Shown: positions 7,786 through 16,125 of the stretch, piece by piece
How positions within the stretch are numbered: the first letter of the stretch is position 1
Layout: every line of letters begins with the position of its first letter
Assembly: GCF_001748365.1 (NCBI RefSeq)
Contig: NZ_BDHH01000018.1
Location: forward strand, 5-39,930
Origin: Fusibacter sp. 3D3
GTDB lineage: Bacteria > Bacillota > Clostridia > Peptostreptococcales > Acidaminobacteraceae
Length of the DNA stretch: 39,926 bases
Direction of reading: 5' to 3'
The notes under the pieces: model-generated
The model's input: the letters and a program-made list of their open reading frames with translations, nothing else
Database searches by the model: none
What the model was told of the DNA's origin: nothing
Made by a program: the position numbers and the translations under genes

Positions 7786-9362
7786 AGATTGGCATCAAAT
7801 ATTGCGGCGGCTGCAATCCCCGATATGCGCGAACCGCATTTACAGGCCGTATTATAAGCACTCTACCAGACAGTATTGTTTTTGAAAAAGCCACTGAGGC
7901 ATCAAACTATGATGTACTCCTCGTTATCAATGGGTGTAGGAACGCATGCACCCATTTTTCTCGTTTTTCAGTAAAACAGGATGTTATTCAGGTGATCCAT
8001 GATTCAGACTATGAAAAGGTCCTGAATCTCATCACCCACTATAAAAGTGAAAAAGAACAGGAGATAGCCATGACCTTTCATAAGATGTACAATGAAAAAC
8101 TGACCTCCGCAGAAGAAGCCGTTAAAATGATACGTTCTGGAAATCGCGTCGTCATTGGCCATGCTGCAAGCGAACCCAAAGCACTGGTCGCTGCTATGGT
8201 CAACAATAAAGCGCAATATGAAAACGTCGAAATCGTGCACATGGTGGCACTTGGAAAGACGGATTATACAAATCCTGAAATGACTAAACACTTTAGACAC
8301 AATGCACTCTTCGTCTCTGGAAGCACAAGAGGTCCCATAAAAGAAAATCGTGCAGATTACACGCCTTGCTTTTTTTATCAAATTCCAAAGCTCTTAACAG
8401 AAGGTCATTTAACGCCAGATGTGGCATTAATCCAGTTAAGTCCTCCCGATGCCCATGGGTATTGCAGCTTCGGTCTATCGGTTGATTATACCAAGCCAGC
8501 AGCTATGGCTTCCAAAACTGTCATCGCAGAAATCAACGATCAAATGCCCCGTACTGCTGGGGATTCACTCATACACATTTCAGAGCTAGATTACATCGTT
8601 GAGACTTCATACCCCATCATTGAGCTCCCACCACCGCGAATCGGTGATGTGGAAAAAGCCATCGGTGAGCACTGCGCTTCGCTTATTGAGGATGGTTCTA
8701 CCCTTCAACTGGGGATTGGTTCTATTCCAGATGCGGTGCTCCTTTTCCTAAAGGATAAAAAGGACCTTGGCATCCACTCGGAAATGTTCTCAGATGGTGT
8801 CGTTGAATTGGTTGAAGCCGGCGTCATCAACAACAGCCAAAAGACTTTGCACAAAGGCAAAATGGTTGCGACTTTCTTGATGGGCACCAAACGTCTATAT
8901 GATTTTGTCCATAACAATCCAACCGTTGAAATGTATCCTGTGGATTATGTCAATGATCCCTGTGTGATCATGCAAAATTCTAAGATGGTCTCCATCAACT
9001 CTTGTATTCAAGTGGACTTAATGGGGCAAGTGGTATCCGATAGCATTGGGCTCACTCAGTTCAGCGGTGTTGGTGGCCAAGTGGACTATGTCCGTGGTGC
9101 GAGCATGGCTAAGGATGGCAAATCCATCATTGCAATGCCTTCAACGGCTAGTAAGGGCACGATTTCAAGAATCGTACCTTTTATCGACGAAGGTTCTGCA
9201 GTGACGACATCTCGTAACGATGTACATTATGTCATCACAGAACATGGTATCGCTGATTTAAGAGGTAAAACATTGCGTGAGCGCGCTACTGCTCTGATTG
9301 CCATTGCTGATCCTAAGTTTCACGCTGAGCTCACTGAAGAGTGGCATAAACGGTTTTCTTAG
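7782..9362 (+). CDS. abfT: 4-hydroxybutyrate CoA-transferase with an extra N-terminal cysteine domain
   Basis: 526 residues. Residues 97-526 are a full-length class I CoA-transferase of the 4-hydroxybutyrate type, moving CoA from acetyl-CoA or butyryl-CoA to 4-hydroxybutyrate. In the numbering of Met97 the predicted catalytic glutamate in HSEMFSDG is Glu238, the position reported for the C. aminobutyricum enzyme. The CoA-site QLGIGSIPDAV and the late EHGIADLRG motif are present. Residues 1-96 are a separate small domain with C-x2-C (Cys8, Cys11 in YCGGCNPRY) and C-x3-C (Cys52, Cys56 in NGCRNAC); I do not recognise its function. The TTG start overlaps the nfu stop and has little Shine-Dalgarno, so it depends on coupling. 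The frame is open across the junction, so a fusion protein is possible, but see the internal start. Confidence 0.9.
   Translation: MKIGIKYCGGCNPRYARTAFTGRIISTLPDSIVFEKATEASNYDVLLVINGCRNACTHFSRFSVKQDVIQVIHDSDYEKVLNLITHYKSEKEQEIAMTFHKMYNEKLTSAEEAVKMIRSGNRVVIGHAASEPKALVAAMVNNKAQYENVEIVHMVALGKTDYTNPEMTKHFRHNALFVSGSTRGPIKENRADYTPCFFYQIPKLLTEGHLTPDVALIQLSPPDAHGYCSFGLSVDYTKPAAMASKTVIAEINDQMPRTAGDSLIHISELDYIVETSYPIIELPPPRIGDVEKAIGEHCASLIEDGSTLQLGIGSIPDAVLLFLKDKKDLGIHSEMFSDGVVELVEAGVINNSQKTLHKGKMVATFLMGTKRLYDFVHNNPTVEMYPVDYVNDPCVIMQNSKMVSINSCIQVDLMGQVVSDSIGLTQFSGVGGQVDYVRGASMAKDGKSIIAMPSTASKGTISRIVPFIDEGSAVTTSRNDVHYVITEHGIADLRGKTLRERATALIAIADPKFHAELTEEWHKRFS
8059..8072 (+). promoter_or_regulatory. Internal ribosome binding site and ATG for standalone AbfT
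   Basis: AGGAG (8059-8063) lies 6 nt before an in-frame ATG (8070-8072) that begins MTFHKMYNEK, exactly where AbfT proteins normally start. Translation from here gives a 430-residue standard CoA-transferase. This Shine-Dalgarno is better than the one at the TTG start of the long form. Confidence 0.75.
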
Positions 9363-9478
9363 AGATAGGTTGTGCTCTATGTCCCACATGCGTGAGGGGC
9401 GTCTTCTGAGTAGAAAGGTCTCGAAAAATTTTAGAATTAAATAGAGTTGAGTATCAAATGGAATTTAATATATATAAT

Positions 9479-9512
9479 GAACGGGCCAAAGCATCTATGC
9501 TTTGGTCCGTTC
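9479..9512 (+). terminator. 15-bp hairpin after abfT
   Basis: GAACGGGCCAAAGCA (9479-9493) pairs with TGCTTTGGTCCGTTC (9498-9512) around a 4-nt loop, with a single G-T wobble. It lies 117 bp past abfT and right beside the end of the GAPDH fragment. No T-run follows on the plus strand, so termination may be weak or bidirectional. Confidence 0.5.
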
Positions 9513-9516
9513 TGAC

Positions 9517-9870
9517 TTAAGAATCTATATAACGCTCTTTAAAAGTGCTTACTGTACTGGTGGGAATTCTCACGGAATCCGCCATAAAACCGATTGTTTT
9601 AATTTCAGGTAAGATGAATTCGAGTGCTTTTGCAGCACCAGTAGAAGTCAAAATGATATTGTTCAGCGCAGATCGATTCTTTCTCAGGTCTTTATCCCCT
9701 GCACCAGGCATGGCATCCAGCAAATTCTGATTGTTCGTTGCCGCATGAATCGTCGACATTGAAGCGGTTAAAATCCTTGAGATCCCTGTTTTCTCACAAG
9801 TTCTATTGTAACACTGTTCGGGATAAAATAAACCCCGATTTGATGAATCTTTTAAAATTTTAGGAGGCAA
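9517..9870 (-). pseudogene. Fragment of a type I glyceraldehyde-3-phosphate dehydrogenase gene
   Basis: The 117-residue frame matches only the central part of the GAPDH catalytic domain. STIHAATNNQNLLDA corresponds to the family's TVHAYTNDQ segment, DLRKNRSALNNI to DLRRARAAAQNI, TSTGAAKAL is nearly exact, and VRIPTSTVS matches the V-R-P-T-V-S strand. The NAD-binding half and the last ~100 residues are missing. The catalytic SCTTNC is replaced by the poorly matching QCYNRTC. A TTG start after AGGAGG-like sequence is absent, so it is probably a dead remnant. Confidence 0.7.
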
Positions 9871-10090
9871 ATTTGAAAATTATAGATTCAATAAAAGGAA
9901 TATACGGTTCCAATTCACGCTTTAAGGTTTTTTCATCCATAAAATAATTGGGATCAGTTGATATATATTCAGGTATTATTTGAATATCACTAATTATTTT
10001 GCGATAGAAGCGCTATATTGGTAAATCATAAGTTTAAAAATCAGATTCACATTAAAAGAGCTAACTTAGCAAATTACAAGCTTTCCAATT
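9871..10090. other. Intergenic; short unrecognised open frame on the minus strand
   Basis: The minus strand stays open for 49 codons from 10010 down to a TAA at 9860-9862. It encodes a charged/aromatic peptide with an in-frame Met (FMDEKTLKRELEP). No ribosome binding site is seen before this Met and I do not recognise the sequence. It may be another eroded gene fragment beside the GAPDH remnant. Confidence 0.25.
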
Positions 10091-11224
10091 TTATTTTCTG
10101 CTATATTTAGATGCTTTCATATCTACTATTTGGATGCCATATACATCTGCTTTTTCAATGAAATTGACAAGATCATTGGTTTCGCCATAAATCAGCATCC
10201 CATCCACCTTAATGCCATTTTTATCAATGTATGACAAAGTATCTTCATAAAATTTTAGTCTCATATTATTTTTATCAAAAACTGTGACAAACGTTTTTCG
10301 ATCAATCATATAATTCAAAAGTGTTTTGACATGTGTTTCATAATTGACTGCTAGGACTTCTTCAAAGGGACCGTCTACTTTTTCACCATTAAGATACATA
10401 TCGTTTAAGTAAAACAGTGGATACAATTCTTTATTTGGACTATCTCCAAAACTGGTTCTGATTGACTTAACCGGTTGAAAACCAATTTTTTCATTTTGAC
10501 GCTCTGTACCATGCTCTATAGACATCCATTGAAATACTAATTGATTGTAGGTTTGCTCATAGGATACAGCTTCTAATAATGACAACGGATTATTAAAAGT
10601 GATAAATACCGAAGCATAGTTATGCTCTGATTTTAAATCTTCAAGTGGCATTTCATAATCGAATAGAAAAGGCACCTCTTCAGTAAGCTTTGTTTCTAGA
10701 TCATATGAAAATAAATAATCAAAAAAACCTGCTCTTGTATTTCGAGTCAACTGAATGGGGATTCGTTCTTCATTCCGTCCAAATTCATTTGTTCTTATCA
10801 AAATAATATCGTAACTGCCATAACCTTTTTTATTTACTAGAGCCATTTTTGATTGATAGCTAGGAACAGTCAGTTCTGTTAATGCTGTCATATCAAAGGT
10901 GATATCATTCATGCTTTCCCCTTGTGTCACTTTTTTAGGGTTATAATACATAGAATCTATCAACGGTGAAATCGCACTATTGATAAAAATATATATCAAA
11001 ATAATACTTATTACTGAATATAAAACATTCTTCCTTAATTTGTTTGAAACCTGCTCTTTGATTTCTAATGGATCCGTATTCTCTTCTAGAAACAAATCAT
11101 CAAGTGATTCTGCAAGGTAGTCATTGATGATTTTATTTTTTTCTATTTCAGCTTCAACTATTTTTATTTCAGCATCAGTGGCAGTGCCATTTTTATATTT
11201 TATAAACAACTCATTAAAATCCAT
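10091..11224 (-). CDS. Membrane-anchored anti-sigma factor (Sigma_reg_N / Sigma_reg_C type)
   Basis: 377 residues. The cytosolic N-terminus (KYKNGTATDAEIKIVEAEIEK, 10-30; split here as KYKNGTATDAE and following) resembles Sigma_reg_N. One transmembrane helix spans about residues 66-86. A large extracytoplasmic domain of about 290 residues resembles Sigma_reg_C (inferred family). The gene overlaps the ECF sigma gene by 11 nt, the standard arrangement for a sigma and its inhibitor. The expected role is to hold the ECF sigma factor at the membrane until an outside signal is sensed. No zinc-binding HxxxCxxC is present, so it is not a ZAS-type anti-sigma. Confidence 0.75.
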   Translation of the reverse strand: MDFNELFIKYKNGTATDAEIKIVEAEIEKNKIINDYLAESLDDLFLEENTDPLEIKEQVSNKLRKNVLYSVISIILIYIFINSAISPLIDSMYYNPKKVTQGESMNDITFDMTALTELTVPSYQSKMALVNKKGYGSYDIILIRTNEFGRNEERIPIQLTRNTRAGFFDYLFSYDLETKLTEEVPFLFDYEMPLEDLKSEHNYASVFITFNNPLSLLEAVSYEQTYNQLVFQWMSIEHGTERQNEKIGFQPVKSIRTSFGDSPNKELYPLFYLNDMYLNGEKVDGPFEEVLAVNYETHVKTLLNYMIDRKTFVTVFDKNNMRLKFYEDTLSYIDKNGIKVDGMLIYGETNDLVNFIEKADVYGIQIVDMKASKYSRK

Positions 11225-11705
11225 CTATTTCTTCCTCCTGTAATTCTGCCATTAACTTAATTCTGGCTCTATAAAGCAATGTTCTTGCTGCACCGGGACT
11301 TACTTTTTTCATTTCTGCAATTTCTTTTAATGAGAAACCATTAAAATAGTAGTGTATTAATATTTCTTTGTATGGATTGGATAATCCAACTATAGATTCA
11401 TAAACGGTTCTTTGTGTCTCGTTTAAAATCAATTGCTCCAATGGTCCTTTGCCTTGATCTATATAGTCATCCTCTATCGACAATTGAGGCTTCTTTTTTA
11501 GCGAATCTTGCCACAGGTTTTTCCCAACCCTAAGTAGCCAATACTTTAGATGTACTTCACACCCCTCTAAACTCAAAATGGCTTTAAAAAAAGTATCACT
11601 GACAAGTATTTCTGTCTCGTGATGATTTTTACAAAGTGAGTATATGTACAAGTATACATCCCTATAATACTTTTTATAGACCATATCGATGATGTCTTTT
11701 TTCAA
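11214..11705 (-). CDS. ECF-type RNA polymerase sigma factor
   Basis: 163 residues with region 2 (YYRDVYLYIYSLCKNHHETE, about 14-33) and region 4 (YKEILIHYYFNGFSLKEIAE and KKVSPGAARTLLYRARIKL, about 111-150). The start is TTG behind GGGAGGTGA. It directs RNA polymerase to a small stress or envelope regulon and is presumably controlled by the overlapping anti-sigma gene. No clear ECF autoregulated promoter (AAC at -35) was identified upstream. Confidence 0.85.
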   Translation of the reverse strand: MKKDIIDMVYKKYYRDVYLYIYSLCKNHHETEILVSDTFFKAILSLEGCEVHLKYWLLRVGKNLWQDSLKKKPQLSIEDDYIDQGKGPLEQLILNETQRTVYESIVGLSNPYKEILIHYYFNGFSLKEIAEMKKVSPGAARTLLYRARIKLMAELQEEEIDGF

Positions 11706-11792
11706 TTTTTCACCTCCCTACTTAATAAACGATTTTCTTTTAAATATGTCACATATGTATTGAATAGATTTTGAAAAATATTATTCACTTAA

Positions 11793-11840
11793 TAAAAATA
11801 CCAAACCGCCATTAAAAATACTAGGGGATTTGGTATTTTA
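11793..11840. terminator. Hairpin between the TspO-like and sigma genes
   Basis: AAAATACCAAA and TTTGGTATTTT form an 11-bp stem (within 11793-11805 and 11829-11840) around a 23-nt loop. A/T runs flank both sides, so it may terminate transcription leaving the TspO-like gene on the minus strand. Confidence 0.45.
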
Positions 11841-11948
11841 GATTACTATAAGTTTTCTTTAGATTTCAAGTATTTATCTTGGTATCCGGCACAAAGACAA
11901 GAAATTCGATTATTTTGATTCATCAATATCTTGAAAAGAAGAAATGCA

Positions 11949-12737
11949 CTATGCGCCATAACCCTTATCACTCAAAATTCGCCCCCTGATCACAACCCCC
12001 GTTGTCAAAATCAAGAGCGCAAGTGTCACATAAATCGTCATAACGACACCACTATATTCACCCTTAAACCCTATTGCCGAGGTATGTTTTGACCAAATCC
12101 CTAAATAGGCCCAAATCACAGTCAAGCCATAGGCCCCGCATTTACTCCATAGCATAGTCGCACAAGCAATTAATGCTGCAACAACCAAAATCGCCATCAT
12201 CCATAATGCTTCTGAGATACCAAATCGATTCCAATTGATACTCACAAGATAGGTTGTGATGTTGGCAACCGTCGCCACTGTGATCCATCCTAAATAAACG
12301 CCAATCGGCGGTTTCATCCATTTGATCTCTGTTTTAGAAAATGGCGTCTTGATCAGCACATTCATCATTAAAATTAAACTCACTAATATTATGAGCATGA
12401 TGAGTACACTAATTCCAATTAAGCGATAATGCCATGCTAAAATCCACGTTGCATTTGCAAACGATGAAATCATAAATAAATTCATAATGCGGCTAATGCC
12501 TTGATTTCTTAATGGATTATTGAGATAGTTGCTCCGCCTTACTAACGAAAAAACCATCAAACCTAGAAGCACATAGATAACACCCCATATGCTGAAAGTA
12601 TACCCAGCAGGCGCAAATAAGTTAGGATAAGCATCCGATATATCCCCCGTATTTTGTCCATTAATCGGCAGTAAATTCGCAAGTACATTTAATGTGATCA
12701 TCGTCATATAAGATAAAACAACCCATGCTTTTTTCAT
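11949..12737 (-). CDS. TspO/MBR-like (tryptophan-rich sensory) membrane protein
   Basis: 262 residues from the ATG that follows GGAGGT by 7 nt; an upstream ATG at 12755 overlaps that RBS. It is very hydrophobic, with about eight transmembrane segments. It has the NLFAPAGYTFSIWGVIYVLL signature (about 40-59) and Trp-rich loops typical of the bacterial proteins annotated as tryptophan-rich sensory or TspO/MBR family. The biochemical role of these long Firmicute members is not settled. A standalone gene, with its own promoter. Confidence 0.65.
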   Translation of the reverse strand: MKKAWVVLSYMTMITLNVLANLLPINGQNTGDISDAYPNLFAPAGYTFSIWGVIYVLLGLMVFSLVRRSNYLNNPLRNQGISRIMNLFMISSFANATWILAWHYRLIGISVLIMLIILVSLILMMNVLIKTPFSKTEIKWMKPPIGVYLGWITVATVANITTYLVSINWNRFGISEALWMMAILVVAALIACATMLWSKCGAYGLTVIWAYLGIWSKHTSAIGFKGEYSGVVMTIYVTLALLILTTGVVIRGRILSDKGYGA

Positions 12738-12803
12738 GGTCAGACCTCCAGTCATTTATTTAATCATAATGTTTTCTCTTTCAGGATTGATAATGAAGTT
12801 TTC

Positions 12804-12832
12804 TTTATATAATGATACCGCAATTCTTTCAA
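12804..12832 (-). promoter_or_regulatory. Sigma-A promoter of the TspO-like gene
   Basis: On the minus strand TTGAAA (12827-12832) and TATAAA (12804-12809) are 17 bp apart, 67 bp upstream of the chosen ATG. Confidence 0.6.
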
Positions 12833-13080
12833 GAGGTCACACCAGTAGTCATTTAAATGGTTTTAGAGATTATGGATAAAAAAACCTTAAAACAAACTAT
12901 AGGAAGTTTATTTCAAGGTCGGGATTTGAATTTACGTTTAAAGGGGATCAATCGAAGCTCATCTAATACTGATAACCCTTCTATATTTTTCTTACCTTCA
13001 AGTAAAAAATCATAATAGTCGCTGTTAAACAAAATAGCAGAAAGGCTCGCCACTTCATCAGAAACATGAAGTGGCATTAA
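12833..13080. other. Non-coding or eroded segment with a hairpin
   Basis: GCCACTTCAT (13049-13058) and ATGAAGTGGC (13066-13075) form a perfect 10-bp hairpin at the edge of the IS3 remnant. On the minus strand a 45-codon frame (about 12913-13050, beginning V-A-S-L) is open but unrecognised, and no RBS is seen. I see nothing else. Confidence 0.35.
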
Positions 13081-13744
13081 GTGATATCCCACTTATCCCA
13101 ACATCAGAATAAGTGTGACATTACGTATATGCCGGCTGGAATAAAAGGCAAATATCACTATTTATATTTAATCTTAGATTTATTCAGCAGAAAAATAATT
13201 GCATGGGAAGTTTATGAAAAAGAATACGCAAGCAGACTTGTGCGTCGAGCGATTATGAGCGAAAACCGTACAAAAGATAAGAGACCACTTGTGTTGCACT
13301 CGGACAATGGAAGCCCGATGAAAGGTGCAACCTTACTTGAAACGTTAATCACGCTAGGTGTCATGCCTTCAAACAGCAGACCTCGTGTAAGCAATGATAA
13401 TGCCTATGCGGAATCAATCTTCAGAACACTTAAGTATCGACCGGGCTATCCACGAAAAGGGTTTGCAACTATTGAAGACGCTCGAAAATGGGTCCTCGGA
13501 TTCGCACCGCTGGTATAACAAGGAGCATCATCACAGTGGGCTTAATTTCCTGACCCCAGAACAAAGGCACAACGGTCAATCAGAAACAGTTTTAGCCAAT
13601 CGCAGAGCTGTATATGAAGCGGCTAAACTGAGACATACTGAGAGATGGTCTGGGAAAACGCGTAATTGGACTTTAAGTGAAAAAGTATGGTTAAATCCTG
13701 AAAAAGAAGAATCAATAGAATGCATTGAAAAATTATCATCTTAA
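13081..13744 (+). pseudogene. IS3-family transposase (OrfB) remnant, frameshifted
   Basis: The rve/DDE core is visible. It has the first Asp in DITYMPAGIKGKYHYLYLI, the second in VLHSDNGSPMKG and Glu in NDNAYAESIFRTLKYRP. The first frame runs to about 13500 and then switches by one base near 13503, where RWYNKEHHHSGLNFLTPEQ continues in the second frame to 13744. The N-terminal HTH part and OrfA are missing, so the element is dead. No terminal repeats were found. Confidence 0.85.
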
Positions 13745-13808
13745 TTTTCAGGTTTTACTGACAACTATGTTGACAAACACCGTTACCAACCACATTGTCT
13801 AAATCAAC

Positions 13809-14705
13809 TTATTTCCAAAGCAATTCTTCTGAGCTCCAATTGAATTCATATGGCTCTTTTTCTTTCAGAGATACAACTACCGGCACAAGAAATTTCTTGA
13901 TACCTTCAATTACATTACCAAATTCTAACTGGCTCATTGCACGTTTCTTATTAATAAATGCATTCCATCTTGCTACTCTAGCTCTATCCTCATAAAACTT
14001 TTCTTCAAACGCCACAATATCAGTCAAAGGTGTTTTTCTATGACCGAAAGTTTGTTCAATTGCTTTTGATAGTTCATTTCCATCGAAGTTAAATTTATTA
14101 ATCAGTAAATATACATCGTAAAAGTCTTTAAACCTACTGTTCGCGTAACCGAGTGAGACAATTGCTTCAAATTTTTCAGCTACAACCGATGACACTGAAT
14201 ACGCATAAATCTTCGGAAACTCCATATCCAGTAATGTTGGAAATCCCATAACAACTCGTTTAGGATATACCACATCACCAAACCCTATATCTATTGAAAC
14301 AGGAACTCTTGTTTTATCCAACATAGCATTAACAGTTACATTGATACCAGGATACTCTTTAAGTTCCGTTATTGATTTTATCGAAATAGAATTTAGATCA
14401 TAAACAATTGCATCATCAAATTTAATCGAAAATATTTCTTCAAATATTTTTCTCATAGTTTCAATCGTGTTATCCACTGATCTTCCTAATAAATCGATAT
14501 CCCTTGTAGCTCTGCTAAAATCACCATCAAATACTGCATATAGAAATATACCACCCTTTAACGTGAAATTTTCATTATATTTTGATTGAGAAATTCTATA
14601 AATCGTACGTTCTAGGCAATATACTACCAACTCGTCTTGAAATAGTCGTTTGTTTTCTTTAGCGGATTTTTTTAGTTTGGCTTTAACAGAATCAGCATTC
14701 ATCAA
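13809..14705 (-). CDS. AbiEii/AbiGii-family nucleotidyltransferase toxin
   Basis: 298 residues. The DNA-polymerase-beta-like nucleotidyltransferase motif is present: KGG at 50-52, then RDIDLLGRS with Asp69 and Asp71. These are the metal-binding residues of AbiEii toxins, which block growth by modifying RNA, tRNA in studied members, with nucleotides. Its ATG overlaps the stop of the AbiEi-type gene in an ATGA, so the two are translationally coupled as in known AbiE phage-defence and plasmid-stability pairs. Confidence 0.87.
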   Translation of the reverse strand: MMNADSVKAKLKKSAKENKRLFQDELVVYCLERTIYRISQSKYNENFTLKGGIFLYAVFDGDFSRATRDIDLLGRSVDNTIETMRKIFEEIFSIKFDDAIVYDLNSISIKSITELKEYPGINVTVNAMLDKTRVPVSIDIGFGDVVYPKRVVMGFPTLLDMEFPKIYAYSVSSVVAEKFEAIVSLGYANSRFKDFYDVYLLINKFNFDGNELSKAIEQTFGHRKTPLTDIVAFEEKFYEDRARVARWNAFINKKRAMSQLEFGNVIEGIKKFLVPVVVSLKEKEPYEFNWSSEELLWK

Positions 14706-15289
14706 ACGAGCACCTCCAAATAAGATTTTAGGATATCATGACATTTTAATTTTTCACTGTACTGTATCAATTTATTTAGATTCCTATCCTGTCGGCTAAG
14801 ATAGTTTGTCAATATTTCTTTTGTTTCTTCAATACCAATTTTATTACGATAATATAATATATCAACAACAGTTTTCTCAATATCATATATCTTGAATCCA
14901 TCTTTAGATGAAATTATGTTTTTAATTCCCAAATCATATCTATTTTTTTCAAAATAATACATTTTAAAAACAGGCCAATCTGGTAACGTAGATACATTCT
15001 TCTTTTTAGGGACAGCTACATCAATTGAATCAGGTCTAAAATTTGTCAATCTATAGTACACAGCCGCACTCAGCAAGCATACTACACCCTCTGGTGTATA
15101 TGCAGTAACATAATAAAAATCATTATCTTCACCTTCAAAATAATTGTTTTCATAATAGCTTTTATTTAACCTTATTAGCCAGCCTTCATCCACTAATTTA
15201 TTGATTTTATAATATGTCAATCCAACTGCCATAAGCTCTTTGGTGTGATATATTTTCTTGTCTTTCAAAAGAATTTCATCTATGTTCAT
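14702..15289 (-). CDS. AbiEi-type antitoxin (type IV TA)
   Basis: 195 residues. The N-terminal winged helix (ELMAVGLTYYKINKLVDEGW, about 18-37) is the DNA-binding part that autoregulates AbiE operons. The C-terminal part (about 70-195, starting EGVVCLLSAAVYYRLTN) is the AbiEi antitoxin fold. AAGGAGGT precedes the ATG by 7 nt. In the type IV model, the antitoxin counters the toxin's effect without a tight protein complex. Confidence 0.85.
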   Translation of the reverse strand: MNIDEILLKDKKIYHTKELMAVGLTYYKINKLVDEGWLIRLNKSYYENNYFEGEDNDFYYVTAYTPEGVVCLLSAAVYYRLTNFRPDSIDVAVPKKKNVSTLPDWPVFKMYYFEKNRYDLGIKNIISSKDGFKIYDIEKTVVDILYYRNKIGIEETKEILTNYLSRQDRNLNKLIQYSEKLKCHDILKSYLEVLV

Positions 15290-15348
15290 ACTACGACCTC
15301 CTTATGTATTATTGTACTATTTATTCTTAAACTAATACACCTTTTTTT

Positions 15349-15390
15349 AAAACAAATGCGGCTATTTTAGAAAATAGCCGCATTTGTTTT
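15349..15390. terminator. 20-bp perfect hairpin at the left edge of module 1
   Basis: Positions 15349-15368 and 15371-15390 are exact reverse complements separated by 2 nt. The core is ATGCGGCTATTTT/AAAATAGCCGCAT. T-rich DNA follows on the plus strand (GATTTTT). It separates the AbiE promoter region from the ~420-bp repeat and probably stops transcripts that enter from the repeat. Confidence 0.7.
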
Positions 15391-15424
15391 GATTTTTAAT
15401 GGTAATAGATTTTAATTTTATGCT

Positions 15425-15845
15425 GAAGTCAAAAGGCAGTCAGGACTCAAAAGAGGTATCTAGCTCTGAACCTACATCACTTAACTGGCTTAAGACCTCG
15501 TATTACAAAATAAAGATTTCAACAATAAAATACTGTCAAAATCTTTTCTTAAATCAGACTGCTTTTTTTCGAGCTTTTAGCTCTCTCAGATACCTGTACA
15601 GTCTCAGATTTAGTTCCTATCCTAGGCCTTTCTGATATTACCTAGTGTCAAACGGCGATAACATAAAAATTTTAACCACCTTCATGTCTCTAATCATAGT
15701 ATAATGTGGTTTTTTAAAATTATCAAGTGTAACTAAAGCTCGTAGAATTATAGATCACCGTTTAGACGATAGTCTTATTTTACCGCTGTTAAAACCATCC
15801 ACTTATATGGCAGGATCTCTCCTTCAACATTCTATATTGTAAACC
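15425..15845. repeat. Dispersed ~420-bp repeat, copy 1
   Basis: It matches 28766-29180 over the whole length, with near-identity in long blocks such as TACAAAATAAAGATTTCAAC and CCTATCCTAGGCCTTTCTGA. A 70-odd-codon frame runs through both copies, but most differences change the amino acid, so protein coding is not conserved. GGCAGTC near the start can pair with GACTGC, which is followed by seven T about 125 nt later on the plus strand. This would close an RNA domain ending in a terminator-like run. The right end holds one copy of the 39-nt type III antitoxin-like unit. Confidence 0.85.
15784..15822 (-). ncRNA. Single 39-nt antitoxin-like RNA unit inside repeat copy 1
   Basis: On the minus strand it begins GGAGAGATCCTGCC and ends GGTTTTAACAG. 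It differs at only a few positions from the unit at 17210-17248 in the type III antitoxin array. It lies alone, with only a weak -10-like box (CAATAT) upstream and no ToxN gene downstream. Confidence 0.6.
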
Positions 15846-15854
15846 GAAGTAAAT

Positions 15855-15960
15855 AAAACAGCTACATACCTTGCGAGCATGTAGCCCATCAAAATCTGAC
15901 GCATACATTTTGTATGGTCTATCTTCAAATTACTGGTTGAACTTAATCAACCTCTCTTGT
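15855..15960 (-). ncRNA. Small structured RNA A (two repeat-like hairpins plus terminator)
   Basis: Minus-strand order: AAGAGAGG; a hairpin with stem GGTTGA/TCAACC (15935-15952); CCAGTAATTTGAAG; a hairpin CATAC/GTATG (15902-15916); GCGTCAGATTTTGA; then a terminal hairpin GCTACAT/ATGTAGC (15861-15867 and 15879-15885) followed by TGTTTTATTT. The pattern of hairpin plus CAG-T-rich linker is repeated twice at ~37 nt. The terminal loop (CTCGCAAGG) is shared with RNA B while the stem sequence differs, so the pairing is conserved. A weak promoter (TTGAAT, TAAGAA) lies upstream. It resembles a short type III antitoxin array, but no ToxN gene follows. Confidence 0.55.
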
Positions 15961-15989
15961 TTCATTCTTACCCATAAAATAAGAAATCA

Positions 15990-16107
15990 TTCAAAAAAAT
16001 GATAAACTGTACACCTTGCGAGTATACAGTTCACTTAAAATACTGGCGCATACTTTAGTATGACCTCTCTTAGTTGTATAGTATATCTTACCCCTCAAAG
16101 TTGTCAA
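15990..16107 (-). ncRNA. Small structured RNA B, directly downstream of the PemK-like gene
   Basis: TTGACA (16102-16107) and TATACT (16080-16085), 16 bp apart, make a strong promoter 19 bp past the PemK-like stop. The predicted ~84-nt RNA (start near 16073) holds AAGAGAGG, a CATAC-TTTA-GTATG hairpin (16049-16062), CCAGTATTTTAAG, then the hairpin AACTGTA/TACAGTT (16005-16031). Seven T follow on the minus strand (15993-15999), a textbook terminator. It shares its 5' motif, linker and terminal loop with RNA A. It may be an RNA antitoxin or regulator; that function is inferred. Confidence 0.7.
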
Positions 16108-16125
16108 GTAAATTTTGTTATAATA

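Noticed and set aside
8004-8381. 125-codon minus-strand frame within abfT
   Set aside because: Antisense shadow of a strongly conserved coding region; no start signals.
15399-15635. A 78-codon frame shared with 28740-28976
   Set aside because: Differences between the copies mostly change amino acids and the frame has no ribosome binding site, so it is a shadow of the DNA/RNA repeat and not a gene.
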